Below, one piece after another: positions 43,076 through 55,000 of a DNA stretch of 64,000 nt. The stretch is taken from positions 64,469,557 through 64,533,556 of the forward strand of contig NC_057921.1 in NCBI RefSeq assembly GCF_018873765.1. Reading direction: 5' to 3'. Under the pieces are notes generated by a model. It was not told where the DNA came from and ran no database searches. It saw only the letters and a program-made list of their open reading frames with translations. This DNA comes from Telopea speciosissima. Taxonomy: Eukaryota; Streptophyta; Magnoliopsida; Proteales; Proteaceae. Position numbers and translations under genes: made by a program. Positions within the stretch are counted from its first letter, which is position 1; each line of letters begins with the position of its first letter.

Positions 43076-46000
43076 AGAAGTGACCGCAAATGATGCGGCA
43101 GAGGGTGAACATCTCAGAAGGAAATACAACAATCAACCCTTGAAACCAGACGGCTGGAATATGTTGGAATCTTCGACTATGTTTTTACCTCCTGGTAGTG
43201 ATTGGCCTGGAGCCTCACCTCAAGTGTATAGAGATGCCTTAGAGGGTCAGAGTCTGAAACGATTTGTAAACTCTGTAGCTGGATCTGAACCTGCTACTTC
43301 TAGCCCTTCTTCTATGAATGATGCTGGGGTCAGGGTTGAAGAGTTAACGGTGAAAAATTACAAGAATCCAAACCTAGCGACGGTTGGCAGCTCAAACAGT
43401 AGAGAAGAAATGCAGCGTTGGGACCAGGAATGGGAAGTTTTTTATCAGTTGGCAGGTGGCCTTGGAAGTGAGAGTTTGCATGGTGACATGGCTACCAGGG
43501 ACAAGGACCCACCAATGGCAAGCAACAGAGATGAGGTAAGGAGCATGTTTCCCCCTGGGGCTTCGGTTCAAAAGCCTTCACCCAGTAAGCATTCTAATCA
43601 GGAACATGCTGAAATCTCCAAACAATTAACCACTACTAACAGAGATACTATCTCAAGCAATGCATTATCAACTGGAGGTGTTAGGAGTAAGGTTCTATCG
43701 TCATCCGGCTTTTCTCAGTTTTTTCTGAAGAATACATTAAAAGGGAAGGGAGTTCTATCTAGATATACGGGAGCTCAAGATGGCATTGATGTTGCAGACA
43801 CAGGCAAGAATAATGGGAAGACTACATGTGTCACTGGGGTGGCTTTTGATGCATCTCTTGCTGCAAGTGCAAAAGCAGAAGATCCTCCCACACAGACTGT
43901 GGCTGGCATGGGTCCCGCTATGATTCATGGTGAAATCAGTTTAAGGGAGTGGATGAAATCTAGGAGTCATAAAATAAATAAAGTTGAGAGCATCCATATA
44001 TTTAGGCAGATTGTGGAGCTGGTGAATCTGTCACATTCTCAAGGAGTTGCTTTGCCAGATGTTTATCCATCTTGTTTCGTGTTGTTGCCATCAAATCAGG
44101 TTAAGTATATTGGTTCACTGGCTCAAAGATTAGAGAGTGTCATAAATCAAGATATTCCCTACTTGGAACATCATTTGAGTAGGAAGAGGCCCTTTGGACA
44201 GGGTATGCATGGTTATAATTCCACAATACATAACAAATATAGCAAGCAGATGATGTTTATTGGACAACAGCCTCAATTTCCGGCTAGATCTGGCTTCAGG
44301 TATAAAACATTAAAAGAGAGTGATATTAGTAATATGGCTGTACAGGAGTTGGGGTATGGTCTTAGTGACCGATACAACTCAAATATAGAATGCAATACTG
44401 TAAATAAGTATGGAGCACCGGTTGTATCTAATACCACTCGACAACTGATGACATCTAGGCATGTTCAGTTGGAAGAGAAGTGGTACGCTAGTCCAGAGGA
44501 ACTGAATGACAGGGAGTGCACCTTTTCGTCAAATATATACAGTCTGGGCATTCTTCTATTTGAGGTGCAAATATAATCTAATTTGGCTCTCTTTATGCAT
44601 TTAAGTTTTATGTTAAATTGACTGCTTATTGTCTTATCTTTGATTTTTAATTAGTTACTACCTCATTTTTTATATAATAATATAACTATGACATGGTCTG
44701 AAATCTAGGACTTGGACACACTGTTTTATGTTTGGTCTTAAGAAAATGGATACATGTCACTTGTCAGACATGGGGACATAAAAAACATGATGCCATTATG
44801 CATTGTCACTGTTACACCCTTGTGAAGAATAATATGTTACTGTACAAGTATTCATTGAAGATGTCAGTCCTTGGATCTTACATATATGGCACATATCCCC
44901 ATAGTTGTCAAGGCGTCGCCTAGGCGTCCAGGCGGATTTTTTGGGGTCTAGGTGGCTGTCGCCTTAGTGATATCAAATGCCTTGACCCTTATTTATGCCA
45001 AGTAAATGTTTTTATATTTGTTATTTCATTTACTTAGATATTATTCATAAATAAGCAAATGCCCCCTATTTGAATCCAATAAAAATAGTTAAAAAAATCA
45101 AATTCCAAAAAGATAAAAAGTCAACCCCCCATAATGTAGATGCCAGTTCAACTAAGAACCAACACTGCAGCAGGATCAATGTACTGATACTCTCAGGCCT
45201 TCATGTAACAATCGAGCATCAATTCCAGTGGCTGATTCCGTCTTTCAAATGGTCTTCAACAGATCAGTAACTTCAGGGCAGAACCTCACTGAAATCAATT
45301 AGAATAGAAGTTTTTTTAAAAAAAAAAAAAAAAAAAAAAAGGAGATAGAAGAAGGATAGGTTTGGATTGAGTCTCTCACCATATAGCTTGCATCTCACAG
45401 CCATCTGAGTCTCACAAAAGAAAAGAAAAGGCTCAAGCCAAAATATCATTAATCAAATTCGTGTACAAGGCTGTGGCCCCTTATTAACTTATATAGAAGA
45501 CTTAAAAATAGAGTCATATTAAAAAGGAAAGGTTTAACCCAATCCTTAACTAATAAGGTAACATAAATTGACTAGGAAACTAAAATAATGAAAGAAACCG
45601 ACTCAAAACAGGACTCTAACTAAACTAATGAAGTAAATCCTGTTTTCCTACTTTCTACCCATATTTTAGGCTCATTAAATTGACCAAATACAAAGTAAAC
45701 CCATGGGATAAAAAACCCAACACCTACATAACCCAACCCAACCCAAAGCTTATTTTCAATAAAATAAGCCCTTTTGGTGACTTATCAGCAGTAGCTGAAA
45801 TTTTCAACTTTCTAATGCTGCTAGGGTTTTTCTCAATTCTAAAAATGCCATAAATCTTAATATGGTAAAACATTGCTAAAAACCAAAAGATTGGTAAAAT
45901 ATTCATTTGTTTTGATATCAAAAAATATAAATCAGAAAGAAATCTTGGATTTGTTGGACTGGTTTTGTGCTTTACCTAATACAAAAAGTCATGTAAAAAT

Positions 46001-49000
46001 AAAATCATTTGACTAGTCAAACTTCTTAGAGAACAAGAGCATTTTTCGAAATCGATAAGATCATATTTTCTAAGAACAGTATAAACCAATTGTGAGACTA
46101 GGTATACCATGACAATGACAAATTCCAAGAACAATATAATCCAATTGTATGTTTTGATTGTTTTAAACTTCCAATAGCTTGCTTCTTCAGTTCTGTTGTC
46201 TTATAGTTCTATGCTGATTTTTGATGACTTGATGTGGCTTAATATTGATTTTTGATGACTTGATGTGACTTAATGTTGATTTTTGATGACTTGATGTGGC
46301 ATAATGTTGATTTTTGATGACTTTATGTGGCTTAATGTTGATTTTTGATGATATAAGGTATATATTGTAACATACTAAATAATGTTAGAAAAGAGGGAAA
46401 ATAAAATATAACACTTGGGCGCCTTGGTTGCCTAGGCAATGCCTAGTCGGGCGCTTTGTTGCCTAAGCGCTTAGGCACCGCCTTGACAACAATGCATATC
46501 TCATATATGTGAAGCTGAAAACAGAAAATGTGAATGTTCCTTGATATTGGCTTCAATTTGTGTTTGGGCCGTGAATCTGCTACTGACACATTTTTAGGAA
46601 ATGAAAGGTTCTTTAGTATACTCTATTGTCAGTTGATGAGTTCCTGAAACTTGTGAAATATAATGAAGGGTAGTATCCATAATCTCTATCCGTGTACAAT
46701 TTAGGATGACTCATAACCATATTTTTTGGGATTACATGATTTTTTGAGAGTGAGGGCGGGCCTCGGCGCAACAGGAAGGTTGCTTCATTGCGACCTAGTG
46801 GTCGTGGGTTTGAGTCAGGAAGGGAGCCTTGTGCACTGGGTAAGCGCTTGTACTTGATTTTTTGAGACTATGATCTGTGGAATCATATGGAAGTGTCATT
46901 TATCAAGATGGATATAGTATGTTAGACATGACAACCTCCAGAATCCTGAAATTGGGACGTGCTATATGTTTGAAGAAGTTCCAGTTGGAAGGGAAAAGGA
47001 TCTGTGGCTTTTCAGGACTATTTTTCTTAGATTATGAAAGGGTACTTTTTGTGATTTTCTTATTTCTGGTCGGTGTATTATGTGTTGAAGGTTGAAAAGC
47101 AAGTCAATATTAAGGAAAATTAATGGTAATACCTAGTATATGCATATTTTTAGGTGTATTATAGTAATGCTAGTAAAGCAAGTAAAAGGGAAGTAATTAA
47201 AAGAACTTGAGGACAAAAAGTAAACATTGAACTGGAACCACAGTGAAATGCACAGCATAACAAAAAAGACATCCATCTATTATCTCTATGCAAGACATCA
47301 ATTTTCTTCAATTGAGTATCCAACTGTGTCACATATGTCTGACTTGACATGTTTGGATCTGTGAATAACCTACAACTGTTGCATGAACCATATGTTCCAG
47401 TAGCCGAACTGGCAATAGACAATTTCATGTACAGTAGCCAGCAAAACATCCTTCTGGTGCTTCTGCTTGTCACTTAGCCTATTAACTCATTATTGAATTA
47501 ATTAATTGATTACTTGTTTATTTATTTTTTGTTTCTTTTAAGATTTGGGTTGGAAGCATGATCTTTGTGACTAATTTGGGGCAGTTTTAATCAGTTACTT
47601 AGCTGCTTTGAATCATGGGAAGTTCATGCGGCAGCAATGTCGGGCATACGCAATCGAATTCTCCCTCCAAGTTTTTTGTCAGGAAACTCCATGGAGGCTG
47701 GTTTCTGTCTGTGGCTTCTTCATCCTTCTTCAAGGCCAACAACAAGGTAGTCACAGTCCACTTCGGCCAATTGCTCCATTTATGTTGTAAATTTCGAAAT
47801 CTATGTATCCTTGATTCATTTGTGGTGGCACCCAAAAGCATGGCACGTATGGTTATGCATGCAGTTATAAAAATTTGTTGGAAGATAGTATTATTACACC
47901 TCACCACCAAATAACTGTTCAAAAAATGCATGGATATTACTGAAAATAAAGTGATTACTGAGAACTACTGACTATGTAGACTTAATGCAATTACAATCAA
48001 GCAACAATGAAGATTTCAATATTAAAGTTTGACTATCCATTGTTTAATAAAAAGGAAAAACGAGGATCTAACTTTTATCTCAAATAAGACATCAACAACT
48101 ACCTAACTACCATTTCTGACAGTCTTATGTTTTAGAAGATTAAATTCTCTTTTCCCTAGGCATACCTGCCTTCCGGGAGGGAAACATGCATCAAAGCCTT
48201 GTATATGATTGTTGAGATGTGTTACCCGATATTATAAGGGTATTTTGGGTTTTTTATTTATGATTTATTTATGTACTTTTGAACAAGGGTAGGATTGTAA
48301 TTTGGTCACGACACTGTTCACGTGAACAGTGTCGTGAATAGTATCGTGAACAGTGTTTCCCTTTGTAATCTCTTTTATTATTACTACTATAAATAGGGAG
48401 CTTGACTGATCTCATTGATCATTCAAGCCATTCACGAAATTCCTGTTTTGTTAACATGGTATCAGAGCCAAATACACTCTGATCTAGGTTTTCAAAACCC
48501 ACCTCCCTCCCTTCGATTTTTTTCTCCTTCCCTCCATCGAGCTTCTTCCCTTCTTCTTTCTTCCTTTCTTTTGGTTCTTCTTCTCCCATTAGGGCAGCCC
48601 TATTGAGGTGATCGTAATGATCTAGCTGCTGCCCCAATATACCTCCTTTTTTATGCCTCTGTTTTGGATCGAGTGGAGCTGAAGCACTGTCTGCGATTTG
48701 AAGATTCCTATTTTTTTTGGAGATCAGGCCTCTACATCTGTTTCGGCTGCATCTTCTATTGTGGGATCTTTATTTGATATTGTTCTCGCCCTATTCACTT
48801 CATCAGATTGGTTGAAGACCTGACCCCTTATCGATCTCTCTTCTCGGTTTTTTCAAAACCACGACATTAATCGATCTTGGGGTTGGGCTGCTGGTTCCTG
48901 CTGCATCTGATTGGCACCCTTGCTGCCTTCATTCGACATCATTCCCAGCCTACATATCTGAGATTTTTTTACTCCAATACAGCCCTTTTCTATTGGGGGT

Positions 49001-52000
49001 CGATTCCAGAATTTTTTTTGGATATTTTTTGGCTGTTTGCTGCTTCATTGAAGATTGGTTACCTGCTGCAATGACTGGTTCAGATTCTTCTTCGGCCTCT
49101 TCTGGCATTGATGGCCAGCCCCGGACTGATTTTCTTCCCCTTGCTTCCCCAATCAAACTTGATGGCTCCAACTACCTGAAGTGGTCTCGGTCTACCTATT
49201 TGACAGTAGTTGGCCGTTGGAAGAGGAGGTTTATATGGATGTTCCTCCGGGTTTTTCCTCTGACAAGACCCATGGGAAAGTTTGTAGGCTCAAAAGGGCA
49301 CTCTATGGGTTGAAGCAATCTCCACGGGCATGGTTTGGTAGGTTTCATAAAGCCATGGTCTCCTGTGGATACAAACAGAGTCATGCTGATCACACTCTGT
49401 TCATCAAGCGAAAGGGAGAAAAGGTCACTCTTCTCATAGTTTATGTTGATGACATAGTTGTGACTGGTAATGATACAGATGAAGTTTCTCACCTGAAGGC
49501 TTTCTTGGGACAGGAATTTGACATAAAAGATCTAGGACAGCTAAGATATTTTCTTGGGATTGAAGTTACCCGTTCTCTAAAAGGCATCTTTCTCTCCCAA
49601 AGAAAGTATGTTCTAGATTTACTATCAGAGACTGGTTTGCTTGGTTGTCATCCTTGTGACACTCCCTTGGAAGCTACTACCCGTCTGCAAGAGAAGGATG
49701 GTGAACCTGTTGATAAGGGCAGATATCAACGATTGGTGGGCAAGCTAATTTATCTCTCCCACACCAGACCAGATATTGCCATTGTTGTGAGTCTTGTAAG
49801 CCAATTCATGCATGATCCTTATTCCACTCACATGGCTGCTGTTCTTCGTATTCTCCATTACTTGAAGTCAGCTCCAGGAAAGGGGATCCTTTTGTCTCCT
49901 CATGACCATCTTCGCATTGAGGCTTACACGGATCTTGACGGGGTGGTAACCCCGACGGAAAATCTACCTCCGGCTATTGTACTTTTGTTGGAGGAAATCT
50001 AGTCACATGGCGGAGTAAAAAGCAAAATGTTGTGGCAAGATCTAGTCTTGAAGCTGAATTCCGTGCTATGGCCCGGGGCATATGTGAGTTACTGTGGCTT
50101 CAGAGTTTACTCCTTGATATTCGTGGTTCTGTTCATCTTCCAATGATGTTGTACTGTGATAACAAAGCAACAATTAGCATTGCCCACAATCCAGTGCAGC
50201 ATGACCGTACCAAACATGTGGAGATTGACAGACACTTCATCAAGGAGAAGTTAGAGAGTGGGCAGATTTGTATTCCTTTTGTGAAGTCTGGAGATCAACT
50301 AGCTGATGTCTTCACCAAAGGGTTGAGTGGGAAGTTGTTTTATCCTAGTCTAGTCAAGTTGGGCATGTGTGATATCTATGCCCCAACTTGAGGGGGAGTG
50401 TTGAGATGTGTTACCCGATATTATAAGGGTATTTTGGGTTTTTTATTTATGATTTAATTATGTACTTTTGAACAAGGGTAGGATTGTAATTTGGGATGTG
50501 ACACTGTTCACGTGAACAGTGTTTCCCTTTGTAATCTCTTTTATTATTATTATTATAAATAGGGAGCTTGACTGATCTCATTGATCATTCAAGCCATTCA
50601 CGAAATTCCTGTTTTGTTAACAATGATGAATGTCCCCTCCCTTTATATTTGCCATTTTTTTAGAATCCAAAAAAGAAATATAAATTGCTAGTCACCCCTA
50701 CTGTTTTGGCAATAGGCAGATTATCCCTGTGTTTTCTGAATACCACTCCCCAGCCATCTAAAGATGGGCCCACAGACCCTGCCATTAGCCATCATCATTT
50801 AATTTCACTTACTTAGCCCCAAGGGTGCACATGGCCCTTTTCTTCTTTATTGTTTTATTGGAAAACAAAAATTGCCCTTTTTTACCTCAATTTATTTTGT
50901 AGGATGAAACTCATTATTTCCCACAACTAAATCCAATTGTGATGAGATCTACTCTTTTAGCAGTTGCAGTGACACTCAATCGCCTTTCCTTTAGAACCCT
51001 GTGGGCATTTTAAGGACATCCACCCATCAGATGTTTGTGGTGAGAGTGACTCAGTACTTACCACTACGTGATCTAATGCTAGAGATGAGATATTATCATC
51101 TATTGTTTATAGTGATCTATCCACCTTTTACCCTTGAAATTTAACAGCTGAGATTAGATCCACCCACATTTTTTTTATCACGCTAATCTCTCTAATCTAC
51201 CCATACCCTCCATCGATCACAATCTTATTCTATATTATTGTAGTCAATGTCGGATCTGGCAGTTGTTTTAATTGTGCTTGCTCTTCAAGTTCCAACTTTT
51301 GTATATAGTCTGTTTCTTAATATTTATCTTTTGCAAACTTGTCAAGTTTATCGGAATAGTTGTCCTGTATTTTTAGAGATTAGACAGCGAATTCAATCTC
51401 ATTGTGTTCTCCCCCCCCCCTCCCCGGAAATTGTTGAAAATCTGTTATATTTTGTGCTGACAGGGATATCTTGCAACATGAATTGGTACGTGAATCTCGA
51501 GAATTGTCATATGGAGGTGATTTGACATCATCTGTTGAGGAAGATGATGCTGACTCAGAGCTGTTACTGCATTTTCTTATATCTCTGAAGGAACAAAAGC
51601 AGAATCAGGCATCCAAGTTAGGTGAAGGCATTGGATCCTTAGAAGCAGATATACATGAGATTGAGAAGAGGAACTTATCAAAAACAACAAATGCTCTATC
51701 TCAAATGCTCAAGGAGTCCACCACTGCTAGAGAATTAGGTTTCCTTAAGGAACCTTTACGCTCAGATGCACTTTATAGGTTATCTCCCACGTCTAATAAG
51801 AAGGAAGAGAGGTTGATGAAGAATATAAGCCAGCTTGAAAATGTTTATTTCTCTATGAGGTCTCAAGTCCAGATTCAAGATACTGATGCTATAACACGCT
51901 CAGATAAAGAGTTGTTGAAGAACCGAGATAGATGGATCCCAATTCAAAATGAAAGTGAAGTGGGGGGCCTTAACCAAATTAATGATCCCCTTGGAGCATT

Positions 52001-55000
52001 TTTTAGTGGCTTATGCAAGTATGCTCGCTATAGTAAGTTTGAAGTTCGCGGGACATTAAGAAATGGGGATCTTCTCCACCCAGCAAATGTGATTTGCTCA
52101 TTGAGTTTTGATCGGGATGAGGACTACTTTGCTACTGCTGGGGTATCAAAAAAAATTAAGATATTTGAGTTCAATGCACTCCTCAATGATTATGTTGATA
52201 TCCATTACCCAGTTATTGAGATGGCAAGCAAATCTAAGCTGAGTTGTGTTTGCTGGAACAACTATATTAAGAATTATTTGGCCTCGACTGATTATGAAGG
52301 TGTGGTTCAGGTGTGTATTTCTTTTGCATTAAATGGTTTTTCCTAAGGCAAAGTACTTCAGTCAGGATGGGTAGGCCTTTCGGGTCCCCATTAATCCTAC
52401 CCTTCTCATAACATGTTAGAGATGCTGAGTGGCATTACATATTTCTATCAGTTCCAACTTGGAGGCATTATTCATTGTTTAAAATTAATTGGATTGAGTA
52501 GTGTGCTCCTGCTGGTAACAATTGGTCAATTTGCATCTCTATTCATGTATGTATAGAGAAGGGTGGGATTAATGGGGACCTGATAGGCCTACCCATCCTG
52601 GAATTCTGTATGTCCTGAAATAAGTGCATATCTTAAATTATTTCTACTTTCTACACATTAAAGATAAATAATGAATCAAAGAACAAGGATACAGTTCATT
52701 GGCCACACTTTTGCATATTAACTGCATGTTTTAGAGAGCTTCCCCAGCTTCTATTTTCGGATTCTAGAAGCCAGATTCTGATGAAAATGGAGGGTTAAGA
52801 AAGAGGTCATTCAATAAGATTTTTTTGATTGGAATCTTTAGCATTAGAAGCTGGAGAAATGGCCTGTCCCCTGCATCTGGAGAAAATGGCATTCAATGCG
52901 CCCAAGATACGAAATGAAATAATCTTATTGGGCGTACCATTTTTTACCCATAATCTGTATTCTGAGAATTGCAGAAGCAGAAGCACTACTCCTGGAGCAG
53001 CTTCTGCTCATAATCTGGGTGTGAGAAGCTCCCCCCAATATACCATAAGTACCTGGGTGATGCCTAGTTTTTGCCTGGCAGATGCTTCCCCTCCCCCCCC
53101 CCCCCCCCCTCACACACACATACACACACAAAAAGAAAAAAAAAAAATCACTTCCTTCCAAACCCAACTGCAAATAGAAAAGTTCAAGAGCTTTGGAGAA
53201 TGACTTAGAGGAGGATCTGTTTGGTTTAGGAACTCACCATTGGAATTTAAAGCCTTGGACAGGTAAACTGGATAAAGCGGTTCTAATGAGCATACAGTTC
53301 TCCATACTGACGAGAAGTGTTTTTTTCAATAACTTAGATAATCTCTTGGTGAACTTCTTTGCCTTGGATGCCAAAATAGCATCTACTATATTTATTAATC
53401 GTTTTGTCTTTTATTCAAACAACTGTTACTCTTAATAGTTTTGTTATTTAAGCATTTGCCTTTTTCATGTATCATAATTTTGATTCACATGGATGGAGTG
53501 CAGTTATGGGATGCAAGCACTGGTCAAGGTTTTTCTCAATTTATAGATCATGAAAAGAGAGCTTGGGCTGTTGACTTCTCTCGGATGGACCCCACCAAAT
53601 TAGCCAGTGGAAGTGATGACTTTTCTGTGAAAATATGGAGCATAAATGAGGCATGCTTTTCCTCCTCTTCAATCATTTATTTTTTGTCTTTACAAGTAAG
53701 AAAATCGGTAAACGAAAACCTGTGTTGAAATCAGTGTGAGTTCTCCATTTTCTTTGTTTTTTATGGAAGAAGGTGAAAGAATGCATGGAGATTCAGTTCA
53801 GCTAAGCCTTATGCGAACTACAAAAACACATGGAAACTCTAGAAGGGAAAAAAGGGGAAAGCAACTAATTATGTGAAAAACTTATATGCAAGGAAGAAAT
53901 TTAAGAACCATAAACGTTCAAGCAGACAGATGGGTCAACTAATTCTTTTTGGGCTTTGAATATCAAAGAGTGAGAGCAGCAGGAATGCTCCTATTGTAGT
54001 CCCGACTCTCTCTTTCTTGTTTTTGATTACTTGTGGTTAATTGTACATCCTTGTGTATAGCTGAGCTGTATGGTTCTCCTTTAAACTTCTGGATTGACAC
54101 CTTGCCCATCTTTCTCTTTTCTTAAATTCAGTTAACATCACCCCACCCAAAACATTTTTTTTGGTATTTTAGATGATTAACATCCCCAAATTCCACATTT
54201 TTGGATCCTCTTGTGGTCCTGTAACTTCTGATATGCTATTTGGACCGAGGAAACAGAGAGAGAATTTTTTTCATACATGTAATACTTTTATTTCTGGAAA
54301 TTTATGTATCTGCCTTGTGAAATGTTCATGTTTGGATAGGCTGGTGGGAATAAGTCATCCTCCTGCCTGTATCTATATTTAAATTGCGGCCTGTATGTTA
54401 TCACAATTCCCTGGATCCCTCCACGAGGGATCCATGGTCAAATTGGCTGGATTGGATGATCAAATCATAATCTTCCTTTTTCATTCCATTAGATGCAGGT
54501 AAGGTAATTCAGGTTTAACCTCCTGATATGCCAAAGATTTGAGGTTAATAATAGGATTTGCCCTTGCCCTAGTCTTTAGTTTTGGGGAGGCCCATCGATG
54601 GTGGGTCATGTTGCACAGGCAGGTGGGATAACTCTGTGTACTTTCCGGATTCCCTGTATTTATTTATTTATTTTTTTTCAAACTCAAGTTATGCCTTAAG
54701 TGAATTCTGTTGTTTTCCTCATAAAAGTTTAAGATGTATGCTGAATTCAAAATCCTTTTTACAGAAAAACTGTATTGGGACGATTAAAAATGCTGCTAAT
54801 GTCTGCTGCGTTCAGTTCTCTGCTCATTCCACCCATTTGCTGGCCTTTGGTTGTGCTGATTACAAGACCTTCTGCTATGATCTTCGGAATACAAGAATTC
54901 CGTGGTGTACATTGGCTGGGCATGGGAAGGCTGTTAGCTTTGTGAAGTTCTTAGATTCGGAAACCCTTATTTCTGCGTCCACTGACAACACCCTAAAGCT

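Larger units (their letters stand above)
48205..50627 (+). mobile_element. deletion-derivative Ty1/copia element (48210-50622), TSD ATGAT, in SPA2 intron 2
   Basis: The LTRs 48210-48456 and 50399-50622 begin TGTTGAGATGTG and end TTTTGTTAACA. They are flanked by ATGAT (48205-48209, 50623-50627). TGGTATCAGAGCC follows the left LTR as primer site, and TTGAGGGGGAG precedes the right one. The LTRs are nearly identical apart from a 23-base length difference and a few substitutions, so it is young. Internally, the first ~50 codons of gag (from 49071, [17 protein letters not shown]) are joined near 49220 directly to reverse transcriptase ([15 protein letters not shown]). The rest of gag, protease and integrase are lost. 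It is related in RT sequence to the element at 24974-30442. Confidence 0.92.

Noticed and set aside
47599-47931. 110-codon minus-strand open frame
   Set aside because: It is antisense to SPA2 exon 2, whose phase and conserved motifs prove the plus-strand reading.
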